Below are positions 1 through 7,228 of a stretch of 12,967 nt of DNA, one piece after another; position 1 is the first letter of the stretch, and each line of letters starts with the position of its first letter. The DNA is taken from positions 59,750 to 72,716 of the forward strand of contig CAAAJI010000200.1 of NCBI GenBank assembly GCA_900642245.1. The letters run 5' to 3'. Origin of the DNA: Fragilaria radians (taxonomy: Eukaryota > Bacillariophyta > Fragilariophyceae > Fragilariales > Fragilariaceae). The notes under the pieces are model-generated. The model was not told the origin of the DNA. It ran no database searches and saw only the letters and a list, made by a program, of their open reading frames with translations. The position numbers were made by a program, and so were the translations under genes.

Positions 1-47
1 AGTCTAATATAATATAATACCTTTGAGTCCACATTGGGTCGCCGGCG

Positions 48-684
48 TTGAATATTTCTTTGAAAAAGTTGAAAATGAATGTTGGAGACACAATAAATAA
101 TGGAATTGCTGTGAGAAAATGCTTCACAGATATCGTAGAAGCAAAAAGAACTATCAAACATTTCTGCACACTTAAGAAAGTTAACTTGGTTGTATTCCAG
201 AGCAATACAAATAACTTCAAAGTGGCCTTTAGCACACAATACTGCACTTTTCAAATTGCTTACAGGCAAAGAGTCAATGGCCTAGTGTACATCCCAAATG
301 TTTGCCTTGAACATGGGTGTAATCAAATGATACGCAGTGAGCTTTCGGTTTGTAGTGGAAAAATTCAAGGAATCAATAAATGATAACAAAGCAATCATGG
401 TGAAACACATCAGAAAACAAGCTTTACGTGAAGATGGAGTAAAGTTGAGCTACATGACTGCATTGAGAGGAAAACGAAAGTCCCTTGAAATTGTCAACGA
501 CAGCGTTATGAAATCGTTTGGAAAAATTCAACCTTTGCTCAATATTCTGAATGAACATGCACCAGAATCCCATACTGCATGTAAAGTTGATGGTAAAAAT
601 CGGTTTTTGAGGTGCGTTATATGTCCACCAAGCTCAAAGAATACTACTACGGTATTTGTAAAATCCCCTAAATTTTATAGCTAA
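48..684 (+). pseudogene. Mutator-like (MULE) transposase remnant, N-terminal part, frameshifted
   Basis: Two overlapping + strand frames (48-383 and 337-684) read like successive parts of one MuDR/MULE transposase. The first has the layout of the N-terminal Mutator DNA-binding domain: a basic start, then LVVFQSNTNNFKVAFS, a Cys (TQYCTFQIAYR), and an ending CLEHGCN like the C...HxC zinc-binding pattern of that family. The second continues with KESINDNKAIMVKHIRKQAL and VKLSYMTALRGKRKSL, typical of the linker before the catalytic core, then FLRCVICPPSS and VKSPKFYS, like the lead-in to the first catalytic Asp. The frame changes between about 310 and 340, where TGA (328-330) closes the second frame upstream. 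The second frame then ends in a stop just where the DDE core should begin, and no core or terminal inverted repeat was found. This is a dead fragment. Family assignment is from memory of the family pattern. Confidence 0.7.
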
Positions 685-885
685 GGAAACTGCTCTCTCC
701 GATATATTTTGCAGGTCACATGCAAGCTTTTTTCTGAGGGGAACTATTTTTAATCTGAAAAACAAACAAAGGACATTGGAACTTCCCACAGATATAAATC
801 AACGAAATGCTACTCTGACAGACAAGTACAAAAAGCTGACCATACCCTGCGCTTTCCATCCCCCAATCTATTTTATTTTGTTTTG
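685..885. other. Non-coding stretch after the MULE fragment
   Basis: No open frame of note. In the frame of the preceding transposase fragment the reading after the stop (LRKLLSPIYFAGHMQAFF) is faintly like the catalytic-core start of MULE transposases, so the decayed element may extend to about 750. I see no terminal repeat. Confidence 0.3.
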
Positions 886-1137
886 CTAGTCTTCAGTGTT
901 GCAAATTGAGTCTAACGTCCGTTCAATGTCATCAACGAGGTCATCACTCAAATCCTTTAAGTTCCCATCGAGGAGTTCAATACTTCCTTGATGTGAAAAT
1001 ACCTCCCCGTTATGGTTAATCAAGCGAAGATTAGGTAGCATTTCAACGATTACGCTTGCTCTTTGGGTTCGACCAAATACACCCGCTAGGGAAACATTGA
1101 GCTCAATTTTGATTTCTGTAGGTGGAATCAAAAACAT
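886..1137 (-). CDS. Unrecognised 83-aa open reading frame
   Basis: I do not recognise this product. The predicted protein starts MFLIPPTEIKIELNVSL, has a central alternating hydrophobic/polar stretch (ASVIVEMLPNLRLINHNGEV) and an acidic C-terminus (DGNLKDLSDDLVDDIERTL) ending ICNTED. There is no signal peptide, membrane segment or clear motif. An in-frame TAA lies about 24 bases upstream of the ATG, so the frame is closed on both sides. Its composition looks more protein-like than most spurious frames here: no low-complexity runs, with beta-like then helical acidic segments. It could be a small real gene, a terminal exon, or a remnant of a mobile element, since it sits between two of them. 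Confidence 0.3.
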   Translation of the reverse strand: MFLIPPTEIKIELNVSLAGVFGRTQRASVIVEMLPNLRLINHNGEVFSHQGSIELLDGNLKDLSDDLVDDIERTLDSICNTED

Positions 1138-1699
1138 ATAAGTGTTAGAGTGTGTAACTTATATTCAATGATTCCTGTTAAGAGGAAAATACGACTGAAG
1201 ACGTGTAACTGAAGTGCGAAATAACAGGATGTGTTTAGTGATGAGTATCGCCAATTAGCTGTGATAAACCAGTGTTAAGATTTAATCTAGATTACAATTT
1301 ATGTGGAGAGGATTTGCAACTCGTTTAAAGGAAAGGTTCTAGATACCCTCTTCTTGGAGTAAGTTGTCCTCTAACATTTGAATGCACTATTCAATTAGGC
1401 TAAGCCTAGTTCGAGAATAAGTGAAACCTGCTCTTTTGGCGTGTTGAATTATATGGGAATGAAGGAAGCTTGGTTGACATTGAGTCAGAAGTTCTTGGCT
1501 AAGGCAAGAAGATCATGATTTACGGAAAATCACACTAGAAAAGCTGACAATCCCAAAGACCACTAATGACATGAACTATAAAGTAGACACAATGATGAAG
1601 ATCTTTGATTTTAACAAACAAGGAGTTGAATTTATCCATCAATGTAGAGAAAAGGAGTGGTATCGTAGTGTTCAACATGGCAAAAGAATGAATAAAAAA
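1138..1699. other. Intergenic, no supported gene
   Basis: About 560 bases with stops in all frames apart from the start of a 73-codon + strand frame at 1571-1792 (MNYKVDTMMKIFDFNK...). That frame overlaps the decayed gag on the other strand, and I do not recognise it. No repeat or RNA gene was seen. Confidence 0.4.
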
Positions 1700-2571
1700 A
1701 GGATCATGCAGGAGGAGATGCAGTTTGTGCCTCCTTTAGGGCCAATCTTATCATGGTATCTTTGGATGGAATCCCTCTACTCCTTACTTTAACCTCTCCA
1801 GGTTGCTCTATCAATGTAATGGTCACCAGTTGGGAATTTCTTACCAGAGCTTGGTGTACCTTTCACCTTGTTTTGGTTGCGGTTTGCTGCAATGTTTGTG
1901 GCTGCAACATTCCTGTCCTTATTTTGATTGCAGTCAAAAGATATGGTCAATGTTTGCTTTATGTGAGAATTGAGAGTATCAACAAAAATTGGCGAACGGA
2001 AGAAACAACAAATAGTATTATTGTCATTTGTTGTTTTTGGATGTGCTAATGTATCGGATATCTTTTTCATCTAGATTAGCATGATATAGCAACACTGGAC
2101 GTATCCAAATGTTGGTACAAAACAACATCACTTGAATTAATCTCTCTTTTAGATTAATTCAGTGTGTTTAACTTAAATCATAAAGTATTATCTTCTAGGA
2201 TTTTAGAGCATAGGACAATGTTGACATGAGTGAGTTCTTAGCTGATGCATAAGTTAATGTTCCCTTTGTATGCTGAAACTGCAGATGGCTGCCCGAAGGC
2301 TTGGCGCTTGCACTCTATCCAATAAGAAACTAATTTTTGTTGACTCTTGGGATTCTTCATTCTCTTTCTTGTATATCTGAAGCATAACTTGCATGCAGCC
2401 CAAAAATGTTGAGAATTTCATTGATAATTCCTGCTGGTAATGTAGGGTTTTATAAATTGATTCAGCTTGTGTGATTTGGCATGAAACATAACCTTCCCTC
2501 TCAAAGTGTACACAACCATTTATTATCATCACAAATCCACTCTTCTGCTTACTCACCCAATACTTCTCCAG
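1700..2571 (-). pseudogene. Ty1/copia retrotransposon gag remnant, multiply frameshifted
   Basis: The best-preserved part is 2254-2571, open from LEKYWVSKQKSGFVM through GCVHFEREGYVSCQITQAE and MKFSTFLGCMQVMLQIYKKE to ISFLLDRVQAPSLRAAICSF. The last two stretches match the gag helix pattern of diatom-type copia elements (...F..fm..mq.mf.iy..e.E, then KI.FLl..VQ...L..ai.al). After a frame change, 2185-2252 reads TLTYASAKNSLMSTLSYAL, like the TFT.AAN.L segment that follows in gag. A further frame (1789-2070) ends GKKFPTGDHYIDRATWRG, and after another shift comes ERDSIQRYHDKIGPKGGTN, like the W..LS.EE+..V...R segment near the gag C-terminus. Several frameshifts and stops make this non-functional. 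No LTR or primer-binding site was identified. Its order relative to the RNase H fragment at 6035-6700 shows the two are not ends of one element spanning gene A. Confidence 0.6.
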
Positions 2572-2744
2572 TCAATAACTGATGAAATTGATGACAATCT
2601 GCCATATGTAGTACCCTTTAGGGCTGCACTACCCAATAGGGTGGTCAAGTAATCATCATTGTCAGTCAAATCTATGAGTTCATCCAATTCACAAACCACA
2701 GACGAGAGAGGATTTTGTGTGTTTCAGGGATTGTTCTAAGGTAG

Positions 2745-2990
2745 TTAGCAAAACCACAACTTCAAATGTACCAGTCTACTAGTTTCCTGGTTTCCTGGTT
2801 CTGCTGCCTTGTGTGCTGTCTCCATCTTGTCAAACAAGTTCTTGCGGATATCAGTGTTATCAATTGCAAGCCGAATATTTGCTGAGGTAAGAACTAATCT
2901 TCCTCTGCAGCACTGAACTTGCACACAGTTAGTGCCCTTAAAGTTGTCAATGCAAGAGGGGCGCGACTTGTTTCTGTTTATAAGTACCAT
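2745..2990 (-). other. Open frame of 81 codons, unrecognised, possibly part of the adjacent gag fragment
   Basis: The - strand frame begins MVLINRNKSRPSCIDNFKG and contains VLTSANIRLAIDNTDIRK and NLFDKMETAHKAAEPGNQET. It is oriented like the neighbouring copia gag and lies just upstream of it. Between the two, another - strand stretch (about 2566-2697) reads CELDELIDLTDNDDYL. Together these suggest decayed coding sequence continuous with the retroelement, but I cannot match the segment to a family. It could also be a chance frame. Confidence 0.3.
2782..2800. repeat. Short tandem repeat (GTTTCCTG)x2 plus GTT
   Basis: GTTTCCTG occurs at 2782-2789 and 2790-2797, followed by GTT. It lies inside the 81-codon open frame and encodes no obvious motif. 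Too short to be more than slippage. Confidence 0.6.
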
Positions 2991-3082
2991 AGCTCAAGAT
3001 GGATTTAAATAGGGAAAAAGTAAAATAAACTTGAATTTCCAGTTATGTATTACACAGACAAGACATAATATTACTCTGCTCA

Positions 3083-3116
3083 ATGGCCAGATGTATAACA
3101 TCTGCTTGATGGCCAT
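3083..3116. repeat. Nested inverted repeat
   Basis: Outer arms ATGGCCA (3083-3089) and TGGCCAT (3110-3116) enclose an inner perfect inverted repeat, CAGATGT (3088-3094) and ACATCTG (3098-3104), with loop ATA. The two levels share bases at CA and leave a small asymmetric bulge (GCTTGA side). It could form a stem-loop in DNA or RNA. No adjacent gene explains it. Confidence 0.6.
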
Positions 3117-3131
3117 ACTGCCCTCTAGCAT

Positions 3132-3146
3132 AGGTGCAAAACACCT
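3132..3146. repeat. Small perfect hairpin AGGTG-CAAAA-CACCT
   Basis: Five-base arms with a five-base A-rich loop, flanked by GCA on the left and GC on the right, which can extend the pairing. It lies 15 bases after the nested inverted repeat. No T-run follows, and function is unknown. Confidence 0.4.
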
Positions 3147-3616
3147 GCATACCGACAAGACGCACGTGCTGTACTAGTTTTTGTGGTAAATACTTTAAAT
3201 GCACATAGGATCATTTTTCAAGATATGACATACTGCGACTAAATATTGATTTAAAAATCCAGCACATGAGAAATGCAGATAGCATAAAAAAAGAGCATTC
3301 GAATCAAATCATATAGGGACCAAAAGCAAATTTTATTTCATCAAACGTGAAGCTTTGACACATTTGGACTTTTCTTCCCATATCAGATGCAACTTGATTT
3401 GGTGCATTGTGATAGTTGTTCAACATTATGACTGGATGAATCTATCCTGCAATTTGGTATTCAACTGTGTGATGTGTTTTTCCAGATGTAGATTCAGTTT
3501 GAGTTGTTCTAAATTTAATTATCAACATGGATAGTTGACTGGTTGAAAAAGTAAAAATATGCTTTGACTATTGCTATGTATCATGAAATTATAATTCTTC
3601 TTGAGTGGGAATTCCG

Positions 3617-3829
3617 GTATGTAATTGGTAGGGAATTGGAATGAATATCAATACTTAAATCTTCCTGAACCAGTCAATGGACTGCAATCATCAACAAGAG
3701 ATATATATCATACATTGATGTGTTCTAAAGAGTAAAGCAGTTTCAGTTGGGCACTAATCAAGGGAAATTGGGTCTCAAGTTTATTTTTGTGTAGCTAACA
3801 AAGGTCAATGATGTCCCAGGTTAGGTTAG
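3617..3829 (-). other. 3' flank of gene A, homologous to the 3' flank of gene A'
   Basis: Bases from about 3617 to 3665 align by eye with about 10291-10339 beyond A' (shared TATG.AATT.GTA.GGAAT and TTAAATCTT). TTGGGTCTCAAGTT is identical at 3768-3781 and 10362-10375. Relative to A', the A flank has about 85 extra bases between these blocks (roughly 3666-3752) and about 40 more between the last block and the stop codon. The region is probably 3' UTR and downstream DNA copied together with the gene. Confidence 0.65.
3780..3785 (-). terminator. Candidate polyadenylation signal AATAAA for gene A
   Basis: TTTATT on the + strand reads AATAAA on the coding strand, about 45 bases past the TGA stop of gene A. 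The position suits a poly(A) signal, but the motif is common in AT-rich DNA and is not conserved at the equivalent place beyond A'. Confidence 0.3.
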
Positions 3830-5575
3830 TCAGTTCTCACCTTGACCATTTCGATTGCACATAGTCTGCATGGTAGCTCCAAGTCCATTATGTTTCAATC
3901 CATTGCATTGGATTACTTGACTACCCTGAATACAAAGAACAAATTGTAGGAAACAACGCGTACGAGAACGTACAGCAGGAGCCGCATTGGTGTATATGTA
4001 TTGTGTGGGTTCTGGAGCCATGGTAAATTCCAATAATGTCCGGGGTGGGGAATAGGCAAGATATTTCTTGAGATTCTTTGTACATTTGTACGCATGAGGT
4101 AAGCTGGTCACTGGATACAATGTTTGTCGGTTTGTTTGATGAATACGGGATCCCGCCGCAGCAATATCCAAAGAGTCCTTTTCACTTCCAACTTTGCAAG
4201 CTCGAAAAAATGACGGTTGGGATTGTTGACGATTGATCAAATTGATCTGTGTGTAGGGACATGATGCCTCAAAGTAAATCTTCCAAATACGGAAATGTTC
4301 CTCCGTACTCTTGGTCACAAAAATATTGATATTATCAACTCCACTGCAGCATTGTATAGTGTTGAGGCTAATGCAATCTCCAATAATTAAACTGGGTTTT
4401 CCAACTTCTATACAATCGGGACTTGGATTGTCGAAACAATCTTTATGGGTACTCCCGATCCGAGCGAGCATAATGAACTGATCCAGTGTTGGGATAGGTG
4501 AATATCCTATCGTTCGTAGAATATTATCCCCCATATTGGAATAACAAAACTCCACAAAATATCTTGTTTCGTTCAAGGACTCGGTCAACAGGCTCATAAA
4601 AATTGTTCTAGAGAGCGGTTTGTAGAAATTGGATGCAATGGTCATTGTACCTGGTAGCACGAAATAATCCTGTGAATATTCGATTGCAACGAGTCGTAGG
4701 GTGTTATTCCTGGTAAAATACTTTGAATATGGCATATACCCAATGGATGTTTCATCCTTCTCAATCCAATTGCGAATACCTTGAGAGTTTCTAAAATTGA
4801 AGGAGGGGCGATCTGTACTTTGCGTGACATTGGTACTCTTTGGGATAGTTAAAATTTTCATAATAGCATCTTGAAAGAAACGGAAGTATTCAGTGTTTGG
4901 ATAGGGACCTGCGATAGTAATCCAAGATGAACTACATCTACTAAAGAGTCTACTCCAACGTCGTTCCTCAAAAGATCCAGTCCCCCTTAAAAAGGATTCA
5001 TTGGACCATCCCATTGTTTGAAGTTGTGACACGGTATTGTTCGAAAAAATCCATTTCAATTGATCTTGAGTTAAGCCACCACGGATCATATTGATACAAT
5101 CATTCGCGAGACCTGTTGGCTTAACTATGATAGCTATATTGTCTGTTGCAATTTCTAATTGAATGTACGTGCTCGATGTCTGGCTGTTGTTTGTGTCTGG
5201 TTTTATTGTGCATTTGTACTTTGTATAATCCATCTTATCCATCGGATTGTTGGTTAAAATCATGTCAAATGTAGTAAGATTGTATTTACGACATGGCAAA
5301 GTGTTAAAAATGCCACGTCGTCCTTCCGTAACGATAGTAATTTTAGGTTTTGAAGTGATAAATCCTTCGTTGTCCGCAGATGTTGAGTTTGCCACGATTA
5401 CTTCCCATCCACATTGCTTTCCATACGCACTGGCCCAAGCAACAGCGATGGGTTTTAAAGACTGCGACGTTAAAATACGAAAGCCATCTCTTCCACATTG
5501 AGCTGATACGACATGAATTAGAACCCAAATGATGATCCATTTGAGGACACCATTGCTATGGGAACAACTCCACAT
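3830..5575 (-). CDS. Gene A: secreted PBP-like (PstS-like) domain protein with Cys-rich C-terminal region, 581 aa
   Basis: The signal peptide (about residues 1-25) has hydrophobic core WIIIWVLIHVV and likely cleavage VVSA|QCG. Residues about 26-365 follow the periplasmic phosphate-binding (PstS-like) order. ILTSQSLKPIAVAWASAYGK is the first strand and helix. FDMILTNNPM (103-112) is the 'still allowed' loop, then IQLEIATDNIAIIVK (138-152), GLTQDQLKWIFSN (167-179, like PstS L...l..IF.g....W), TSIGYMPYSKYF (276-287) and FYKPLSRTIFMSL (317-329). The family's SGT-type ligand loop is replaced by PNTEYF (226-231), so phosphate binding is uncertain. Residues 366-581 are a cysteine-rich region I do not recognise. 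The mature protein has 19 Cys and about 8 N-x-S/T sites, with no membrane segment after the signal, so it is probably exported or wall-bound. Intronless, stop TGA. This ATG is chosen because the reading upstream of it is not conserved with A', whereas MWSCSH is. Confidence 0.85.
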   Translation of the reverse strand: MWSCSHSNGVLKWIIIWVLIHVVSAQCGRDGFRILTSQSLKPIAVAWASAYGKQCGWEVIVANSTSADNEGFITSKPKITIVTEGRRGIFNTLPCRKYNLTTFDMILTNNPMDKMDYTKYKCTIKPDTNNSQTSSTYIQLEIATDNIAIIVKPTGLANDCINMIRGGLTQDQLKWIFSNNTVSQLQTMGWSNESFLRGTGSFEERRWSRLFSRCSSSWITIAGPYPNTEYFRFFQDAIMKILTIPKSTNVTQSTDRPSFNFRNSQGIRNWIEKDETSIGYMPYSKYFTRNNTLRLVAIEYSQDYFVLPGTMTIASNFYKPLSRTIFMSLLTESLNETRYFVEFCYSNMGDNILRTIGYSPIPTLDQFIMLARIGSTHKDCFDNPSPDCIEVGKPSLIIGDCISLNTIQCCSGVDNINIFVTKSTEEHFRIWKIYFEASCPYTQINLINRQQSQPSFFRACKVGSEKDSLDIAAAGSRIHQTNRQTLYPVTSLPHAYKCTKNLKKYLAYSPPRTLLEFTMAPEPTQYIYTNAAPAVRSRTRCFLQFVLCIQGSQVIQCNGLKHNGLGATMQTMCNRNGQGEN

Positions 5576-5636
5576 AATTGTAAACCCGCCTGTGGTGCAT
5601 AATATGGCCTCATCCTCACTTTGGTATTTCGGCCTG

Positions 5637-5649
5637 AAACCCTAATCCT
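5637..5649 (-). promoter_or_regulatory. Telo-box-like AAACCCTAATCCT (+ strand sense)
   Basis: The same 13 bases occur upstream of A' at 12195-12207. The element ends about 60 bases before the start codon here and about 55 before it there. It contains the AAACCCTAA core known as the telo-box in plant promoters and resembles two imperfect CCCTAA telomere units. A regulatory role in this organism is inference. Confidence 0.4.
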
Positions 5650-5749
5650 AATGAGCTGTTGTAACCAAAACTTTTTTAACTATGAAAATTTTATTTTAGT
5701 GTATACCTTACATGCATGGTTCACTTCAAAAGTTGACCTTATCATGACG

Positions 5750-5770
5750 CATTGAGTGAATGCTGGTCAG
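5750..5770 (-). promoter_or_regulatory. 21-base block identical upstream of A and A'
   Basis: Bases 5750-5770 equal 12273-12293 exactly (starts CATTGAGTGAATGC, ends TGGTCAG, then A/C and TGAT). It is the longest exact match in the two upstream regions, where surrounding sequence has diverged. It lies about 175 bases before the A start and 131 before the A' start. Confidence 0.5.
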
Positions 5771-5840
5771 ATGATAATAAACGTTTGTAGAGACTCTGTA
5801 TACAATGATTTAGCAAGTAACATCAAGATTGTATTAATGG

Positions 5841-6034
5841 AACATGACTTGCTTGACTTCTTAAGAAACTCTTCTCACTAAATTGTGAACTATCTAAGAT
5901 TCGAATCTAAACTAAGTTTCACATATTCTACTTTGAATTGGATTTTCTCTTTGCTGCTCTTCCAACAATAAGTTGAAATTCATTACTTGTAACCATAACA
6001 CAAAGTCTAGTGGCTGAATGAACAATTTGCTTAT
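5841..6034. other. Spacer, possibly the LTR side of the copia fragment
   Basis: No gene. It lies just past the stop of the copia RNase H frame on the - strand, where a 3' LTR would be expected in an intact element, but no matching second LTR or clear polypurine tract was found. It contains a 12-base perfect palindrome, AGATTCGAATCT, at 5897-5908. Confidence 0.3.
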
Positions 6035-6700
6035 TCAGTCAATCTTGTCTCCTAGAATTTGCACTACATACTTTTCGTAAATCTCCTTATGTATGCTCAT
6101 TGTAAAAACATCCGATTCATTATCACCTGCCTTCACAAAACAATGTTAATGAAACCGTCTTGCACATGCCCTCTGATTAAGTGGTACCTGGTGCCAACAT
6201 GGCACCTCCTCACTCCTGAACTTTCATTTCCCGCGTTCCTGTTACACTGATTCAATGCCCATAACTCCGGTCCGATTACTAGCACAACATCACTAGATCC
6301 CATTCTCTTTCTTCCAGACTTGGCTTTAACTAAATGCATGTTGTCTTTCTGTCTCGTACAAACTTGATACCGCTTGTCATTTCATCATAGGCTGCCGCGT
6401 TTGCTCTGTTCATACAGTTTGAGAGTTCACAAACCACATTTGCCAAATTGGATCTCAAACATTTCACAAGATGATCTTTAGCGCAGATCCTTTCCTTTTC
6501 ATAAAGGCGTGCAATCTTGAATCGAGGGATTCCAGTGATCCCATACCCATAAAACAAATTCACACTTTCTATCCTCCGGAAATGACTCCGCAAACCTTCT
6601 TGTTGCCAAGCTTTATGACTGTCTCACCCTAGGTAAGCCACAATACTTTTGTAATTCCACCAGATATCTAGCCTACAATATTTTTACTATGTGGTACGGA
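6035..6700 (-). pseudogene. Ty1/copia pol remnant: end of reverse transcriptase and RNase H, three frames
   Basis: Reading down the - strand, about 6620-6700 gives KSIVAYLGETVIKLGNKK, like the D.K..AWLGQPHLI..L..KF segment of copia RT. Next, 6330-6593 gives GITGIPRFKIARLYEKERI, then NLANVVCELSNCMNRANAA and AYDEMTSGIKFVRDRK, matching the RT-RNase H connection (GTPGF.I.R, then DI.NAVRELSK.MD.A...A..EM.RVIKFV.D). A frame change leads to 6133-6339, with NESSGVRRCHVGTRYHLIRG and HVQDGFINIV, matching the RNase H end (N..SG.RT+H.D.RYHF.RE...DG.I.I). A last change near 6138 gives FVKAGDNESDVFTMSI and HKEIYEKYVVQILGDKID, then TGA at 6035-6037, matching F.KS.EN..D.FTKN. The RNase H Asp-containing middle part is missing. 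At least two frameshifts and a deletion make this dead. Confidence 0.7.
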
Positions 6701-7031
6701 ACAAATAAAATTGTTGCTCTGGCGCAACATTGACAATTCCATCATCGAAATCTGAACCATGAATCCAGGAATGTTGGTCTAAAATAACTCTAACAATAAT
6801 CTGTGTGTATAGCTCAAAACCTGGCGCCTCCAAATTATTCCTCCTTCAATGAGCTGATATTGACGCATAATTGCTATTGTGGAACTTTACTAGAGCCAGT
6901 TTATGAATTGCTAATCTTCTTCTGCTTACCTTTGCCAATTGCAGGCGCTTCGCTTGCTCCAATTTACCGATTGAATTGAAATTGTCAACTTGATAAATGT
7001 GAAGTTCAACTCCTATCTCGATGAGAAAAAG
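6687..7031 (-). other. Unidentified open frame of 115 codons with one internal TGA and no ATG
   Basis: Between a TAG at 7032-7034 and a TAG at 6687-6689, the - strand reads openly except for TGA at 6846-6848. The first part includes FLIEIGVELHIYQVDNFNSI, then KLEQAKRLQLAKVSRRRLAI and LVKFHNSNYASISAH. After the TGA come LEAPGFELYTQIIVRVILDQ and HSWIHGSDFDDGIVNVAPEQ. It runs in the same frame and direction as the copia fragment immediately downstream, so it may be more of that element. I do not recognise it as RT or integrase, and it could equally be a fragment of another gene. Confidence 0.35.
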
Positions 7032-7228
7032 CTAGAGATATTTGCAACAGTCAGTGTCTCGCTCTCTATCCCCTTCACTATGTCATCTTCCAAAGAAGTA
7101 GTGCCCCTCCTGAAGTTAAGAAAAACCTAAGAATCCAAATCTTATTGCAAATTGAAATAGCAAAAAAAACATCAATAATCTCCGACACATCTCTTCAACT
7201 TTCTTTTGAAATTGAGAGCATGTGATAG

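Larger units (their letters stand above)
2991..3616. other. Intergenic, no supported gene
   Basis: About 625 AT-rich bases without a coding frame. The only visible structure is a nested inverted repeat at 3083-3116 and a small hairpin at 3132-3146, listed separately. Confidence 0.5.
5576..5840 (-). promoter_or_regulatory. Upstream region of gene A, conserved with that of A'
   Basis: Blocks shared with the region upstream of A' appear in the same order: AAACCCGCC next to the start, AAACCCTAATCCT then ATGAGCT, a 21-base identical block, GTTTGTAGA..CTCTGTA, and TGATTTAG with CATCAAGATT. Similarity fades after about 5840. The blocks are separated by small gaps and substitutions, as expected for a duplicated promoter/5'-UTR in which some sites are kept. 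No TATA box could be assigned. Confidence 0.55.

Noticed and set aside
1571..1792. 73-codon + strand frame at 1571
   Set aside because: It overlaps the decayed gag on the other strand at its 3' end and shows no family features; treated as chance.
3913..4095. Additional - strand frames inside genes A, B and A' (for example 3913-4095, 4642-4830, 5343-5540, 11937-12194)
   Set aside because: Alternative frames of the same coding DNA. The main frames carry the conserved domain order and signal peptides.
5247..5501. Open frame on the + strand antisense to gene A, with a matching frame (11799-12065) antisense to A'
   Set aside because: Both lie opposite the conserved PBP-like N-terminal coding region. 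Their similarity to each other is a by-product of the coding strand being conserved, and nothing suggests independent function.
5897..5908. 12-base perfect palindrome AGATTCGAATCT, which contains a TTCGAATC core like a tRNA T-arm
   Set aside because: No acceptor, D-arm or anticodon arm can be placed around it, so it is not a tRNA. A palindrome of this length is not remarkable in 13 kb.
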